A program made the translations under genes and the position numbers. Below the pieces are notes generated by a model. That model made no database searches. It saw only the letters and a list, made by a program, of their open reading frames with translations, and was not told where the DNA came from. Below, in pieces: positions 10,620 to 20,223 of a stretch of DNA of 64,000 bases (the stretch's first letter is position 1; each line of letters opens with the position of its first letter). Source of the stretch: [Actinobacillus] rossii (GTDB lineage: Bacteria > Pseudomonadota > Gammaproteobacteria > Enterobacterales > Pasteurellaceae); the NCBI GenBank assembly GCA_900444965.1, contig UFRQ01000003.1, positions 2,480,001-2,544,000 on the forward strand, given 5' to 3'.

Positions 10620-10922
10620 TTAACGGATTGGATTATGTACGGTTACTAATTTTGTGCCATCCGGGAAAGTCGCTTCAATCTGCACTTCGTGCACCATTTC
10701 CGCTACGCCTTCCATCACATCTTCAACGCTTAACAATGTTGCGCCGTATTGCATTACTTCTGCGACTGTCATACCATCACGAGCCACTTCTTGTAAATGG
10801 CTAGCAATATAAGCAATCGCCTCCGGATAATTTAATTTCACACCACGAGCCTTACGTTTTGCCGCAAGTTCGCCTGCAAGAAAAAGCATCAGCTTTTCTT
10901 GTTCTCTTGACGTTAAATGCAT
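10620..10922 (-). CDS. ureA: Urease gamma subunit
   Basis: Smallest urease subunit, 100 aa, starting [20 protein letters not shown] with the typical [13 protein letters not shown] and the C-terminal [21 protein letters not shown]. It is the first ure structural gene, following the urea channel gene by 62 bp. Confidence 0.97.
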   Translation of the reverse strand: MHLTSREQEKLMLFLAGELAAKRKARGVKLNYPEAIAYIASHLQEVARDGMTVAEVMQYGATLLSVEDVMEGVAEMVHEVQIEATFPDGTKLVTVHNPIR

Positions 10923-10955
10923 ATTTTGTTCCTTTTTTTAACGATGTAACACATT

Positions 10956-10976
10956 CCCCTCTTTAGCAAAGAGGGG
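10956..10976. other. Stem-loop between urea channel and ureA
   Basis: Nine-base perfect inverted repeat CCCCTCTTT/AAAGAGGGG with a three-base loop in the 62-bp gap. There is no T run, so it is not a clear terminator. It may protect mRNA ends or adjust expression between the transport and enzyme parts of the operon. Confidence 0.5.
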
Positions 10977-10984
10977 AGTAAATT

Positions 10985-11890
10985 TTATGGGTTTAAAATT
11001 TTAACTAATTTGTTTTTATCAAAATTCGCTTTATCGACTTTGGATTTTACCAACAATAAAATCCAGCTGGTGACAATAAAGCCGATGGTATAAGTTGCCA
11101 AACCGATTTTTGCCACACCAAATTGAATAAGCACCGCCATAAGCGAGCCTAAAATCACATAGGCAAAATTGCGTAATTTAGTGCCGGCAAAGGCGCAAGC
11201 AACCAATATCGGCGAGAAGCCATAAATCCCATTTGCCAAGCTATTTTGATCTACACCTAACAAATGATGAGCAAATGCCGTACCTATTGCGGCTGCGGCA
11301 ATCCCCCACATTGCGGCAATGGGTGAGCTAATCGCAATGGCTAAGAAAAGTAACACCCCTGTTACCGCACTTGAGCCAAAATTCACTTCTGCCCACGCAT
11401 AAAATGGTGAACGTACCGCATCTACGGTATTGGTATAATCCGCTAATGCCGGCGTGGTTTGTGTTAAACCGAACAGCTCAAATTTCGCTACCGCCCAGCA
11501 AAAAAGCCAGCAGCTTAAAACGAAAGGGAAGGTAAACGCCACACGTTTACGTTTCATAAACTCGCGCATAATCAGAGTTGAAAATACTGAAACGAGCAAG
11601 CCTAAAATCCAAATTAACGGATTACTCGCATCGGTTTCGCCGAAAGTAAACATCACGCACATAAACGCGAGGCTGGCATTAAAGCCATATAAACCTTGGT
11701 CGATTTGGGCTAAGGGATAGCCTAATGCTTTTGCTGTAAGCGTCCCGATTAACGCCCCGAGCAAGCACGCCACACCCAGTGTCCAATTGCTAAAGAACAT
11801 CGCAATCACGATAACCAAGCCCGACAACCCGTTTTCTTGCAGAAAAATCTGCCCTCCCCCCGTGAGGGTTTCTTTGATGAGTTTTTGCAT
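10985..11890 (-). CDS. utp: Urea channel (UT family)
   Basis: Integral membrane protein of 301 aa with about ten hydrophobic segments, matching bacterial UT-type urea transporters. The family signature region appears twice as expected for its internal duplication: PLAQIDQGLYGFNASLAFM near residue 54 and DQNSLANGIYGFSPILVACA near 220. It would let urea diffuse passively through the inner membrane to cytoplasmic urease. Its position between the nickel transporter and ureA supports this role. The symbol utp follows usage I recall for Actinobacillus. Confidence 0.88.
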   Translation of the reverse strand: MQKLIKETLTGGGQIFLQENGLSGLVIVIAMFFSNWTLGVACLLGALIGTLTAKALGYPLAQIDQGLYGFNASLAFMCVMFTFGETDASNPLIWILGLLVSVFSTLIMREFMKRKRVAFTFPFVLSCWLFCWAVAKFELFGLTQTTPALADYTNTVDAVRSPFYAWAEVNFGSSAVTGVLLFLAIAISSPIAAMWGIAAAAIGTAFAHHLLGVDQNSLANGIYGFSPILVACAFAGTKLRNFAYVILGSLMAVLIQFGVAKIGLATYTIGFIVTSWILLLVKSKVDKANFDKNKLVKILNP

Positions 11891-11910
11891 ATTACCTTCC
11901 TGTTGTGTTT

Positions 11911-12540
11911 TTATGGTTTTGTAAGATGTAATACTTTATCGGCTAATTGGTCGCAGAAATCTTGATCGTGCGAGGCAATCAGCATCGGCAACGGCAATGC
12001 TTTTAAAAGAGCGGTCAATTTTGCTTTATTTTTTGTATCTAAGCCGTTGGTCGGTTCATCAAGTAAGAGCATTTTCGGCTGCATTGCCAACACACCAGCC
12101 AATGCCGTGAAATTTTTTTCGCCGCCGGAGAGCAAATTCACAGGGCGATCTTTAAGATGTTCAATCCCAAGTTGTTGCAGCTGATTCAGGGCAATCTCGT
12201 AGGCTTCTTTCTTATTTTTTCCCTGATTTAAGCAACCGAACGCTACGTCATCTAATACCGTTGGACCAAATAATTGATCGTCTGCATTTTGGAAACAAAT
12301 CCCCACCGTACCACGCCAAGGCTCAAAATCCGCTTCGGTTTTACAAATCGTGCCAAAGAGTTCAATCTCGCCCGAATGAATAGGCACAAAGCCCAAAAGC
12401 GCCAATAATAATGTCGATTTCCCTGTCCCGATTTCTCCTTGTAGGAAAAATTTTTGCTGATCGGAAATTGTAAAATTTAAATCCGAAATGACCGCTTGTT
12501 GATTGCGACAGAGGGTTAAGTTTTTCACGTTTAAAATCAT
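11911..12540 (-). CDS. cbiO: Nickel/cobalt ECF transporter ATPase
   Basis: ABC ATPase of a group-I energy-coupling-factor metal transporter (also named nikO). Seen: Walker A GEIGTGKST, Q-loop region GICFQNADDQLFG, signature LSGGEKNFTALAGVLAM, Walker B MLLLDEPTNGLD and switch His in LIASHDQDF. Started at the ATG at 12540, which has AGGAAA upstream, it is about 209 aa. A seven-codon extension to 12561 is open. That is on the short side for CbiO. The neighbours point to nickel as the substrate. Confidence 0.9.
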   Translation of the reverse strand: MILNVKNLTLCRNQQAVISDLNFTISDQQKFFLQGEIGTGKSTLLLALLGFVPIHSGEIELFGTICKTEADFEPWRGTVGICFQNADDQLFGPTVLDDVAFGCLNQGKNKKEAYEIALNQLQQLGIEHLKDRPVNLLSGGEKNFTALAGVLAMQPKMLLLDEPTNGLDTKNKAKLTALLKALPLPMLIASHDQDFCDQLADKVLHLTKP

Positions 12541-12600
12541 TGATTTACTTTCCTGTTTCACTTTTTTGAGAATTTCCTATCGCAGCTCGTAAATTCAAAT

Positions 12601-12670
12601 TGTAGGGGAAAATTACATTTGCCCTGATACACCTCCGTTGAGAATAGGGCGAATGTAATTCGCCCCTACG
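12601..12670. repeat. Palindromic repeat, family 1, copy 3 (cbiQ-cbiO)
   Basis: Begins TGTAGGGGAAAATTACATTTGCCC and ends GGGCGAATGTAATTCGCCCCTACG: the same terminal inversion as copies 1 and 2 with a different loop. It interrupts the cbiQ-cbiO spacing. Confidence 0.75.
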
Positions 12671-12705
12671 GTTTCCCTATCCAACGCTATCCCATCTTTG
12701 AAAAA

Positions 12706-13317
12706 TTAAACCCTAAACCCTCTCGACTTCATTGCCATTTCTGCCTTTTCTGCTTTTAGCATCGCATGAATAAGCAAAAGCGCAACTCGCTGCGAATACA
12801 CCTTGATCGTATAAAGATTGCACTTTGGCTTAAAACCTCGGGCTTTCATCGCTTTGTCCATTTTTTCGTTAAGTTCGCTTAACAGGGCGATATAACGCAC
12901 CGTGAGAATAAACAGATGTTTGAGTTTTTTCGGCAGCGGTAATTTGGTAATTGCTTGCACTAAAATAGTGTCGGTAACGTGGTGCAGAAAAAGCCAGACC
13001 GACAGCACAATCAAATTCATTCTTAGCATAATCAACTTCGCTAAAGCAATGCCGTGCGTATTCAATTCCACGCCATCGGTACCGATTTTCCAGCTTAATG
13101 TTGCCCAAACTAGCACGGAGAAAAGATTGAATTTCAGCCAACGTTTGAGCAAATGTTTCGGTTGATGGCTATGTAAAAAGCACACCCAAGCAGCGGTACA
13201 AACGGTCAAAATCAGTAATAATGTTGCAGATTGAATACTGCTTGCCACAATGCCGAAGATAAAGGCATAAACAAGGCGGTAGTGCGGTTCAAGAAACGTT
13301 GTTTTGCTTTCCATCAT
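12706..13317 (-). CDS. cbiQ: Nickel/cobalt ECF transporter transmembrane subunit
   Basis: Transmembrane T-component (CbiQ/NikQ) coupling the ATPase to CbiM. At 203 aa it is rather short. Seen: four to five hydrophobic segments and the two short cytoplasmic coupling motifs typical of the family, KAMKARGFKPK near residue 155 and MAMKSRGFRV at the C terminus. It starts ATG-ATG at 13317-13314, nine bases after the cbiM stop. Confidence 0.87.
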   Translation of the reverse strand: MMESKTTFLEPHYRLVYAFIFGIVASSIQSATLLLILTVCTAAWVCFLHSHQPKHLLKRWLKFNLFSVLVWATLSWKIGTDGVELNTHGIALAKLIMLRMNLIVLSVWLFLHHVTDTILVQAITKLPLPKKLKHLFILTVRYIALLSELNEKMDKAMKARGFKPKCNLYTIKVYSQRVALLLIHAMLKAEKAEMAMKSRGFRV

Positions 13318-13326
13318 CTTTGCCCA

Positions 13327-13929
13327 TTACTTCAACGCCTCAGGCATCATTTTGGCGAGGGTTAAAATCACGCCCACGCTGACTAGGCTATCCACCACAA
13401 AAACAGGCAAATGCGAAACCAGCAACAAGCCGATAAGATCGCCATAAGCCTTACCGCCGTCAAAGGCTAATACTAGCGAGGCAATCAATGCTGAACCGCC
13501 CACGCCAATCACGCCAGCCAACACCCCCGATAAAATCAACCCTTTGCGAGTGGTCGCTTTTCTTAACATCGGGAAAACCAGCAAACGTACCGCCAATGCA
13601 GGAAGCGCCATAATGCATAAGTTCACGCCCAATACCGCAAAACCGCCGAAGGAAAAGAGCAATACTTGCAAGACTAACGCAATCAAAAACGCAGGGAAAA
13701 CCGCCCAGCCTAAAAATAATCCGGCAATACCATTTAAAATCAGATGTACGCTACCAATTCCAACCGGAATATGAATAGTGCTTGCCACAAAGAATGCTGA
13801 AGCAAAAAGTGCGGTAATCGAAAGATGTTCATAATTCATCTTCTTCAAGCCAATCGCCACGCCAACCACCGCACAAACCGCCCCGATTATCAAGGTGGAA
13901 CTATGTAACACGCCTTCAGACAAGTGCAT
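13327..13929 (-). CDS. cbiM: Nickel/cobalt ECF transporter substrate-binding subunit
   Basis: S-component of the transporter (CbiM/NikM), 200 aa with about six to seven membrane segments. The N terminus Met-His (MHLSEGVLHSS) is the family's metal-coordinating end, which fixes the start at 13929. Later conserved blocks VGIGSVHLILNGIAGLFLGWA and LFSFGGFAVLGVN are present. Its ATG overlaps the cbiL stop (TAATG), so translation is coupled. Cobalt is possible for the family, but the urease context argues for nickel. Confidence 0.92.
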   Translation of the reverse strand: MHLSEGVLHSSTLIIGAVCAVVGVAIGLKKMNYEHLSITALFASAFFVASTIHIPVGIGSVHLILNGIAGLFLGWAVFPAFLIALVLQVLLFSFGGFAVLGVNLCIMALPALAVRLLVFPMLRKATTRKGLILSGVLAGVIGVGGSALIASLVLAFDGGKAYGDLIGLLLVSHLPVFVVDSLVSVGVILTLAKMMPEALK

Positions 13930-14387
13930 TACTTCGCCCCTTTTCTGGCTTTTAACAGTGCTACCACGCCGAATAAACCGAGAATGTAACCAATACCGCC
14001 AATCACATCACGCAGATAAATTTTATTTTTCAGTTGCTCAATTTCTTCACGCAATAGCTGAATATCCGCCGTGTTAGTTTGTGGGACGATTTTTTGCACT
14101 TGAGCCTCAGCACGATGCCCTTCCATACCTTCCACAATCACGGTAAAAGTCCCCTCTTGTGTGAGCGGTAGAACAAATCGCCCCTCTTTATCGGTTTTGC
14201 CATAAACGACCGGTTCAGTTTCATTTGGTTTTATCGCTTCCACATACGTTTCTGCTGCCGGTGTTTGGTCGGAATAATAGGCTTTACCCGTGATTTGTTG
14301 CCCATCATATTGCGCCGATAAATGCATACCATGAGCGAAGAGATTGGTAGAAAACAGCAAAAAAATGACCGCTTGTAGGTACTTCAT
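13929..14387 (-). CDS. cbiL: Nickel transporter accessory protein CbiL
   Basis: 152 aa with a signal peptide (MKYLQAVIFLLFSTNLFA, mature end at HGMHLSAQYDG), an Ig-like carboxypeptidase-regulatory-type domain (QITGKAYYSDQTPAAETYVEAI...GKTDKEGRFVLPL) and a C-terminal membrane helix (GGIGYILGLFGVVALLKAR). This is the layout of CbiL/NikL extra components. The exposed His-rich start after cleavage may bind nickel. TAATG overlaps exist at both ends, with cbiK and with cbiM. Confidence 0.85.
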   Translation of the reverse strand: MKYLQAVIFLLFSTNLFAHGMHLSAQYDGQQITGKAYYSDQTPAAETYVEAIKPNETEPVVYGKTDKEGRFVLPLTQEGTFTVIVEGMEGHRAEAQVQKIVPQTNTADIQLLREEIEQLKNKIYLRDVIGGIGYILGLFGVVALLKARKGAK

Positions 14388-15106
14388 TATCTCGCCTCAA
14401 ACGTCAGCATATATTCATAACTACGGTCAGTGTAGTCAGGATTGTCTGCCACTTTTTCCTCAAACTCCGCCCACACTTTATTAAACCCTACTGTTGGCGT
14501 GAAGTAAGCAATGCCTTGTTCATTGGTTAAATTAAACGGCTTATCTTCGCCCAAACCCACCTTAATTCCTTTAACCGGTTTCCCGTTTTTTAACACTAAA
14601 ATGGCTAACGGCTTACCTGCCACAGGTTCACTTTGCGGAACAAGCTCATAGGCTTGTTGATGAGCTTTTAACGCCTCGCCATCGTCCCAGCTTAAAATCG
14701 CCTTCCCCACTTTCATTGGATTAATTGAAAACTCTGCGTCAGGCGCTTCTTTTTTGGTTTTCTCTACATATTTACCGCTCGGCAATTTTGACCAAATGCC
14801 ATTATTAAACTCAATAAAAACAATGTTACCTTCCACCGCAATGATAGCTTCGCCTTTATTGTTGTCCATTTTATTAAATGCCGGAGAAAGAGTGCGGATC
14901 TTGCCGTGAAAGAGTTGGCTAACAGAGGTTAGTTTAGAGAGAGAATAAGGTTCTGTGGTTTCGTGACCGAATTTAATAAGATAGTGAGGGATTTTGGTAT
15001 TTTCAGTTGAGCGTTCAATCCAAACATTATGGGCTTGTGCAACCGTCGCTCCTAACAAACTAATTACTATAGTGGCTACTTTTGTAAATTTTAATGAGAA
15101 TTCCAT
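14387..15106 (-). CDS. cbiK: Periplasmic nickel-binding component CbiK
   Basis: First gene of the leftward nickel/urea/urease operon. 239 aa, DUF4198-type periplasmic protein with signal peptide ending ...GATVAQA and a mature start HNVWIERSTE. The body contains FGHETTEPYSLSKL and a C-terminal region with PVKGIKVGLGEDKPFNLTNEQGIAYFTP. In Pasteurellaceae such proteins (NikK/CbiK) assist CbiLMQO in nickel capture. Its stop overlaps the cbiL start. Confidence 0.85.
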   Translation of the reverse strand: MEFSLKFTKVATIVISLLGATVAQAHNVWIERSTENTKIPHYLIKFGHETTEPYSLSKLTSVSQLFHGKIRTLSPAFNKMDNNKGEAIIAVEGNIVFIEFNNGIWSKLPSGKYVEKTKKEAPDAEFSINPMKVGKAILSWDDGEALKAHQQAYELVPQSEPVAGKPLAILVLKNGKPVKGIKVGLGEDKPFNLTNEQGIAYFTPTVGFNKVWAEFEEKVADNPDYTDRSYEYMLTFEAR

Positions 15107-15397
15107 TTTTACTCCTTGATTTATTTTAGCTCGTAAGCAATTAAGACTTATAATGCGACGCTTCTATTTATACGTCAAATAAAAGCGACTCAATTGGATT
15201 AAAAAATTAATTTATTTAGTATTAAGTATAAATTAATCAAAAATAATTATTTTATTTTAAATAAAATTTAATAACTCCTTTATTTTGTTAAATGGATATT
15301 TAATAACAATAAGCAAATTAACCCAACATAGAACAACCACCTTTGAGCCGTTTATTCCAAGAACGACAGGGTAATTTGCTTAACTCTAAAGAAAACG
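15107..15397. promoter_or_regulatory. Promoter region of the cbi-ure operon
   Basis: Very AT-rich 291 bp between tldD (which ends here, same strand) and cbiK. About 15244-15272 it holds an imperfect palindrome of the type ATTATTTTATTTT/AAATAAAATTTAAT. I see no clear match to an enterobacterial NikR box. Any nickel or pH control must come from here, but no operator can be named. Confidence 0.35.
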
Positions 15398-16846
15398 TTA
15401 ACTTGTTCCTCCAACTGTAATCTTTTCAATTTTACAAGCAGGTTGCCCTACTCCGACAGGGACACTTTGTCCATCTTTACCACAAACACCGATACCGTGA
15501 TCAATTTCTACATTATCACCAACCATTGAAATCTGTTGCATCACTTCAATCCCATTACCAATCATAGTGGCACCTTTCACGGGTTTCGTGATTTTCCCAT
15601 TTTCAATGAGATAAGCTTCTGACATAGAGAATGTAAATTTGCCTGATGTGATATCCACTTGCCCACCACCAAAGTGCGGTGCAAAAATGCCCTGTTTTAC
15701 TGATGCAATAATGTCATCAAATTTGCTTTCGCCTGCCAACATATAGGTATTTGTCATACGTGGCATAGGTAAGTGAGCATAACTTTCGCGACGGCCATTG
15801 CCCGTTGGTTTAGCCCCCATTAAACGTGCATTCATTTTATCTTGCATATACCCTTGCAAAATACCATCTTTGATTAATATCGTGCATTGACTTGGCGTCC
15901 CTTCATCATCCACAGTCATAGAACCGCGACGATCTTGTAAAGTACCATCATCAACTATAGTACATAGTGGCGATGTGACCAACTCGCCAATTTTACCTGT
16001 AAATAACGAACTTTCTTTGCGATTAAAATCACCTTCTAATCCGTGTCCAACCGCCTCGTGTAATAAAACACCAGGCCAACCTGCACCTAATACTACAGGC
16101 ATTAAACCTGAAGGTGCAGCAACCGCACTTAAGTTCACTAACGCTTGGCGCACCGCTTCCTTAGCAAAGTATTTAGCCCTCATTTCGCCATTAAATTCAT
16201 CGAAGAACCATGTCAAACTCATACGCCCTCCGACACCCGCCGCCCCCCGTTCGCGTTTGCCGTCTTTTTCGACTAAAACCGAAATAGACAAACGAATTAA
16301 CGGACGAATATCCGCGGCTAATGTTCCGTCAGTGGCAGCAACTAACATTTCTTCATAAAGTGCGGTTAAATTTGCCGTTACTTTTGTGACATAAGGACTT
16401 TCTGCTCGAGCAGTAATATCAACTAAACGCAATAATTCAATTTTTTGTTCTTTGGAAAGCGTATCCAAAGGGTTAATCGCAGCATAACGTTTCACCGCGT
16501 TCACTTCATTAAAACGTAATGGCGCTAAAATAGTGTTTTGATAGGGGGCCGCAATGCCTTTTACTGCATTCGCACATTGTTGTAAATTAGCAAGATTAAT
16601 TTGGTCAGAATAAGCAAAACCGGTTTTCTCGCCAGAAATTGCTCGCACCCCTACGCCACGGTCGATATGAAAACCACCTTCCTTGATAATACCGTCTTCG
16701 AGCACCCAATTTTCATCCTGACTGAGTTGAAAATAGAGATCGGCATAATCAATTTGACGATGTGACATAAGATCAAAGGCATTTTGGAGATCTGTTAGGC
16801 TTAAATTACTTTGAGTTAATAAGGAGTTTTGGACGGTATTTAGCAT
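15398..16846 (-). CDS. tldD: Metalloprotease TldD
   Basis: Subunit of the TldD/TldE cytosolic metalloprotease that degrades unfolded peptides and processes some modified peptides. It is 482 aa, the usual length. Seen: the zinc motif region [15 protein letters not shown] (HExxxH) near residue 264, the [19 protein letters not shown] block and the C-terminal [38 protein letters not shown]. The start is ATG at 16846. The partner tldE (pmbA) is not in the window. Confidence 0.95.
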   Translation of the reverse strand: MLNTVQNSLLTQSNLSLTDLQNAFDLMSHRQIDYADLYFQLSQDENWVLEDGIIKEGGFHIDRGVGVRAISGEKTGFAYSDQINLANLQQCANAVKGIAAPYQNTILAPLRFNEVNAVKRYAAINPLDTLSKEQKIELLRLVDITARAESPYVTKVTANLTALYEEMLVAATDGTLAADIRPLIRLSISVLVEKDGKRERGAAGVGGRMSLTWFFDEFNGEMRAKYFAKEAVRQALVNLSAVAAPSGLMPVVLGAGWPGVLLHEAVGHGLEGDFNRKESSLFTGKIGELVTSPLCTIVDDGTLQDRRGSMTVDDEGTPSQCTILIKDGILQGYMQDKMNARLMGAKPTGNGRRESYAHLPMPRMTNTYMLAGESKFDDIIASVKQGIFAPHFGGGQVDITSGKFTFSMSEAYLIENGKITKPVKGATMIGNGIEVMQQISMVGDNVEIDHGIGVCGKDGQSVPVGVGQPACKIEKITVGGTS

Positions 16847-17090
16847 TTTTTTCCTAAAATAAAAAATGATTTCACACTCAACTCATAATAATGTGTCAAC
16901 CCCACCATTAATATTTATTGAATCTTGGTGGAATTCACCTACGTAATGCGAGCTTAAGTGCATAAAAAGTGCGGTGAATTTTATCACAGTTTTAAAACAT
17001 TGAAAAAATCCACCGCGCTTTTATCTCTCTAAAAGAGTTCCTTTGTATTTTGCTTACTTTTCTTGAGAAACACAAAAAAGCAACAAGAAC

Positions 17091-18569
17091 CTAAACTACT
17101 ACTACATCAAATTGATCTTGATTATAGTAAATTTCAGTTTTCACTTTGACTTGTTTACCGATAAATACTTCCACTTCTGCAAGCAAACCATGGCTTTCTT
17201 CATTAATTAAATATTCCGCTACCGCAGGACTTGCGTACACAGTAAATTGCTCGCTAGCAAATAAGTGATAGACCCGAATAATTTCGCGCATAATTTCATA
17301 ACATACTGTTTCCACGGTTTTGATGTGTCCTCGCCCTTGACAAGCAGGACAATCGCTACAGAGAATATGCTCTAAACTTTCACGCGTCCGTTTGCGCGTC
17401 ATTTCCACTAAACCGAGTTGAGTAAAGCCATTAACATTCGTTTTTACGCGATCCTTTGATAAAGCATCGCGCAAGGCTTCAAGCACGCGATTACGGTGTT
17501 CATCTGTTTGCATATCAATGAAATCAATAATGATAATGCCACCTAAATTGCGCAGCTGCAGTTGTTGTGCAATAGCTTTAGTCGCTTCAATATTCGTATT
17601 AAATATCGTTTCTTCCAAATTGCGATTGCCTACAAACGCGCCTGTATTGATATCAATTGTAGTCATCGCTTCCGTCTGTTCAATAATGAGATATCCGCCA
17701 GACTTTAAATTCACTCGTTTATCCAAGGCTGTATTAATCGCCGATTCCACACCATATAAATCAAATAGTGGCTGGTTATTACCTGAATAAAGCACCAATT
17801 TATCGGTTAATTCAGGCATAAATTCTTCCGTAAATTCTTTCACTTCTGCAAAACAAAGTTTTGAGTCAATACGAATTTTTTCGATACCTTGCCCGATAAA
17901 ATCGCGCAAAACGCGCTGTGCTAATGCAAGTTCACCATAAATCATCGAACGCGTCGGGTATTTGGATCTTCGCTCTAAAACCTTACGCCATACACGCTTA
18001 AGAAAATCAGCATCTTGCTTTAATTCAGCTTCAGATACGCCCTCTGCTGCAGTGCGGATAATATATCCTCCCAGCTCATCACAATAAGGTTCGACTAAAT
18101 CTTTTAAACGCACACGTTCTTCTTCACTTTCAATGCGTTGTGACACACCAACGTGGCTATTTTCAGGCATAAACACTAAATAGCGCGAAGGTAATGTAAT
18201 ATCTGTGGTTAGACGTGCACCTTTTGTGCCAATGGGATCTTTCACGACTTGAACCACAATATCTTGTCCTTCACGCACTAATTCCACAATATCCTTGACG
18301 ACAAATTGTTTCTTTTCATTTTCATCTACGCATTCAGTGTAAGACACGATATCCGATGCGTGTAAAAATGCCGCTTTTTCTAAACCAATATCCACAAAAG
18401 CTGATTGCATACCAGGCAATACACGCGTTACACGGCCTTTATAAATATTACCCACAATACCGCGTTTTGCTTGGCGTTCAATATGCACTTCTTTCAATTC
18501 AGCATTATCCATTAACGCCACACGTGTTTCATTTGGCGTCACATTGACCAATAATTCAACAGAATTCAT
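17091..18569 (-). CDS. rng: Ribonuclease G
   Basis: RNase E/G-family endoribonuclease that matures the 16S rRNA 5' end and degrades mRNA. Started at the ATG at 18569 (MNSVELLVNVTPNETRVAL) it is 492 aa, close to the 489 aa of E. coli. A 56-codon in-frame upstream extension is not conserved-looking and was excluded. Seen: S1 domain GNIYKGRVTRVLPGMQSAFVDIGLEKAAFLHASD, the catalytic DNase I-like segment IIIDFIDMQTDEHRNRV with its Asp residues, and the zinc-link Cys pair in CSDCPACQG. It is divergent from putP. Confidence 0.95.
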   Translation of the reverse strand: MNSVELLVNVTPNETRVALMDNAELKEVHIERQAKRGIVGNIYKGRVTRVLPGMQSAFVDIGLEKAAFLHASDIVSYTECVDENEKKQFVVKDIVELVREGQDIVVQVVKDPIGTKGARLTTDITLPSRYLVFMPENSHVGVSQRIESEEERVRLKDLVEPYCDELGGYIIRTAAEGVSEAELKQDADFLKRVWRKVLERRSKYPTRSMIYGELALAQRVLRDFIGQGIEKIRIDSKLCFAEVKEFTEEFMPELTDKLVLYSGNNQPLFDLYGVESAINTALDKRVNLKSGGYLIIEQTEAMTTIDINTGAFVGNRNLEETIFNTNIEATKAIAQQLQLRNLGGIIIIDFIDMQTDEHRNRVLEALRDALSKDRVKTNVNGFTQLGLVEMTRKRTRESLEHILCSDCPACQGRGHIKTVETVCYEIMREIIRVYHLFASEQFTVYASPAVAEYLINEESHGLLAEVEVFIGKQVKVKTEIYYNQDQFDVVVV

Positions 18570-18708
18570 AACTAAAATCTCCATTAACGACAATAAGGAT
18601 AGCGAAGGTAAATAGAAAAACAAGCAAAAATCATGTAAAATGTGAGCTTTCTCAAATTTATAGGCAAAATTCCGCGAGCAAGTGCGGTGAAAATTTTTGG
18701 AGTTTCTA

Positions 18709-20223
18709 ATGTTCGGCTTAGATCCAACACTGACCACTTTTACAATTTATATTCTTGGCATGATTGCTATCGGCTTTCTTGCTTATCGTTACACCGCCAA
18801 TCTTTCAGACTATATTTTAGGGGGCCGTCGTTTAGGCAGTTTTGTCACCGCAATGTCTGCTGGCGCATCTGATATGTCCGGTTGGCTTTTAATGGGTTTA
18901 CCTGGCGCGGTTTATGTTTCTGGTTTAGTGGAAGGTTGGATTGCTATTGGCTTGACCATTGGGGCATATTTAAACTGGCGATTTGTGGCAGGACGTTTAC
19001 GTGTTCACACCGAGTACAACAATAACGCGCTCACGTTACCTGAGTATTTTCACCATCGTTTTGGCACATCACATAATTTATTAAAAATTATTTCTGCCAG
19101 CATTATCTTAGTTTTCTTTACTATTTACTGCGCATCGGGTGTGGTTGCGGGTGCGAAGTTATTCCAAAATTTATTTGATGCTCCTTATTCCACTGCCATT
19201 TGGTATGGTGCACTCGCCACTATAGCTTATACCTTTATTGGTGGTTTCTTAGCAGTAAGTTGGACCGATACGATTCAAGCCACATTAATGATTTTTGCCT
19301 TAATTATCACACCAGTAGTAGTGGTTTATGCGCTTGGGGGGATGGATAATTTTCATATTGTCATGAGTCAAGCGGAAGACGTTGCCAATAAAGATTTCAC
19401 TGATTTATTTACGGGTACCACGCCCCTTGGTTTATTAAGCCTTGCCGCTTGGGGCTTAGGCTATTTTGGTCAGCCACATATTTTAGCTCGCTTTATGGCT
19501 GCTTATTCGGCCAAATCGCTGATTAAAGCACGTCGTATTAGTATGACATGGATGGTACTTTGTTTAGCCGGTGCTATTGGTATTGGTTTCTTTAGCATCG
19601 CTTATTTCCACGCCAATCCACAGGTTGCTGGCGTAGTTAATCATGAACGTGAACAAGTTTTTATTGAACTGGCGAAATTGCTCTTTAACCCTTGGATTGC
19701 CGGTATATTGTTATCCGCAATTTTAGCGGCGGTAATGAGTACATTAAGTTGTCAATTACTCATTTCATCGAGTGCAATCACAGAGGATTTCTATAAAGGC
19801 TTTATTCGTCCTAATGCGAGTGATAAAGAGTTAGTTTGGCTTGGACGCGCTATGGTGCTCGTGATTGCAGCACTTGCTATTTGGATCGCACAAGATGAAA
19901 ACAACCAAGTTTTAAAATTAGTGGAATTTGCTTGGGCAGGATTTGGTAGTGCATTTGGTCCGGTTGTGCTCCTTTCATTATTTTGGAAACGTATGACATC
20001 AAATGGTGCAATGGCAGGTATGTTAACGGGGGCAGTGATGGTTTTTGCCTGGAAAGAAATCGTTCCCGTAGAAAGTGTATGGCATTCGGTATATGAAATG
20101 ATTCCGGCATTTACCTTTGCCACCCTTGCAGTGATTATTGTTTCATTGCTTTCAAATAATCCGAGCCAAGAAGTGATTGATACATTTAATAAAGCAGACG
20201 CGGCTTATAAGGGTGATAAATGA
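18709..20223 (+). CDS. putP: Sodium/proline symporter
   Basis: SSS-family Na+/proline symporter of the inner membrane, with about 12-13 membrane segments and 504 aa from the ATG at 18709, which has TTTTGGAG seven bases upstream. Near-diagnostic stretches shared with E. coli Put[50 protein letters not shown] and [17 protein letters not shown]. The stop overlaps the cmoB start by four bases. A USS lies just upstream. No putA is adjacent, so proline uptake here may serve osmoprotection or use a distant catabolic gene. Confidence 0.95.
   Translation: MFGLDPTLTTFTIYILGMIAIGFLAYRYTANLSDYILGGRRLGSFVTAMSAGASDMSGWLLMGLPGAVYVSGLVEGWIAIGLTIGAYLNWRFVAGRLRVHTEYNNNALTLPEYFHHRFGTSHNLLKIISASIILVFFTIYCASGVVAGAKLFQNLFDAPYSTAIWYGALATIAYTFIGGFLAVSWTDTIQATLMIFALIITPVVVVYALGGMDNFHIVMSQAEDVANKDFTDLFTGTTPLGLLSLAAWGLGYFGQPHILARFMAAYSAKSLIKARRISMTWMVLCLAGAIGIGFFSIAYFHANPQVAGVVNHEREQVFIELAKLLFNPWIAGILLSAILAAVMSTLSCQLLISSSAITEDFYKGFIRPNASDKELVWLGRAMVLVIAALAIWIAQDENNQVLKLVEFAWAGFGSAFGPVVLLSLFWKRMTSNGAMAGMLTGAVMVFAWKEIVPVESVWHSVYEMIPAFTFATLAVIIVSLLSNNPSQEVIDTFNKADAAYKGDK

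Noticed and set aside
15107..15397. Possible NikR-type nickel operator before cbiK
   Set aside because: Only an AT-rich imperfect palindrome is present; it does not match the known NikR box.
17091..18737. N-terminally extended RNase G of 548 aa
   Set aside because: The 56 extra residues are not family-like and overlap the putP promoter; ATG at 18569 gives the normal length.
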